A stretch of DNA of 30,726 bases from Trichinella spiralis (taxonomy: Eukaryota; Nematoda; Enoplea; Trichinellida; Trichinellidae). The stretch spans positions 8,082,243-8,112,968 of the forward strand of contig CM012954.1 of assembly GCA_000181795.3 (NCBI GenBank), in the 5' to 3' direction. Positions within the stretch are counted from its first letter, which is position 1. Every line of letters begins with the position of its first letter. The notes beneath the pieces were generated by a model. The model had not been told where the DNA came from. It did no database searches and saw only the letters and a list, made by a program, of their open reading frames with translations. Positions 30,380 to 30,726 of this stretch are shown piece after piece. A program made the position numbers and the translations under genes.

Positions 30380-30726
30380 ATTGTTGGTTTGCTTTTTTGC
30401 TTTATTACTTCGATGCTGCTTGCGGGTTGTAGAAAGGTTGGTGCAATTGTTACTGCTGTCAACGTTTCTTCTGTCGCCAAAATCGCCGCCGTCACCATTG
30501 TCAACGCCACCCTCTTCAATTCATCAATAATAATAATAATTATTATTATTATTATTATTGTTGTATCTTCAATTTCTGCTTTCTCCTTCTTTTTCTGTGC
30601 TGCTTCTGACTTTTGTAGTTGCTTCGGTCGCGGCTTGCTTGCCAATTGTCAAATTGTTGCTAATCATCATCTTCTACGCTCATCATTTCCAAATTTCAAC
30701 CTTTTCAACAGTCATTCTGCTGCCGG
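30380..30726 (+). other. GC-richer block with a frame open to the window end
   Basis: After an acceptor-like T-run and CAG at 30379, one + strand frame stays open for 115 codons to the window edge, with many C-ending codons around 30470-30515. It contains a poly-Ile run from the ATA/ATT repeat, which is not typical of a real protein. A minus-strand frame is also open over most of the block. Recorded as a candidate exon or promoter island cut by the edge. Confidence 0.2.
30525..30559. repeat. (AAT)n-(ATT)n self-complementary repeat
   Basis: An AAT run passes directly into an ATT run, giving a perfect palindrome with arms of about 14 bp that can form a cruciform. The same arrangement occurs at about 1687-1737. 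Confidence 0.75.

Noticed and set aside
1-30726. Mobile elements, CRISPR array, rRNA, tRNA, spliced-leader RNA or U6 genes.
   Set aside because: Looked for by motif and none found; the repeats seen are microsatellites, short palindromes and one local duplication.

Overview
The window is animal nuclear DNA, most likely from a nematode. It is AT-rich. Six conserved genes are split by many tiny introns, mostly 57-150 bp, that begin GT and end in T-rich stretches closing with TTTCAG- or TTTAG-like acceptors. The profilin and other proteins look nematode/ecdysozoan rather than vertebrate. The species cannot be fixed from sequence alone. No mobile element, virus-like element, CRISPR array, rRNA or tRNA was recognised.

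The left part (1-11.2 kb) is gene-dense. In order it holds: the 3' end of an organic-anion transporter (OATP/SLCO type, +); an ING-family PHD-finger protein (-); profilin (-); UBAC2, an ER rhomboid-like pseudoprotease with a C-terminal UBA domain (+); CIAO1, a seven-bladed WD40 protein of cytosolic Fe-S assembly (-); and the MEPCE/BIN3-type 7SK RNA methylphosphate capping enzyme (+). I joined their exons by reading splice sites and checking phase at every junction; all five complete genes give lengths close to their families. The transporter and ING converge, as do UBAC2 and CIAO1. Profilin/UBAC2 and CIAO1/MEPCE are divergent pairs that may share promoter space. The genes are housekeeping functions of different pathways, with no sign of a joint pathway or operon.

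The right part (11.2-30.7 kb) has no gene I can recognise. It is AT-rich, T-rich on the + strand and full of microsatellites. It is interrupted about every 1-3 kb by short islands of more balanced composition. A few ORFs stand out: a 178-codon minus-strand ORF at 25.3-25.8 kb with a poly(A) signal just after its stop, an 81-codon ORF with a hydrophobic N-terminus at 13.4-13.6 kb, and a possible myristoylated first exon (MGNSSS start) at 29.3 kb with a perfect CRE palindrome upstream and a G-quadruplex motif downstream. The region also has several sizeable palindromes and hairpins, one NRF1-type palindrome, and about ten exact POU octamers. The likeliest reading is the regulatory flank or large introns of a regulated gene, but this is inference.

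The strongest specific oddity is in CIAO1, where two in-frame alternative 3' splice sites 54 nt apart compete: the better-looking site would insert 18 residues into the propeller, while homology favours the weaker one.
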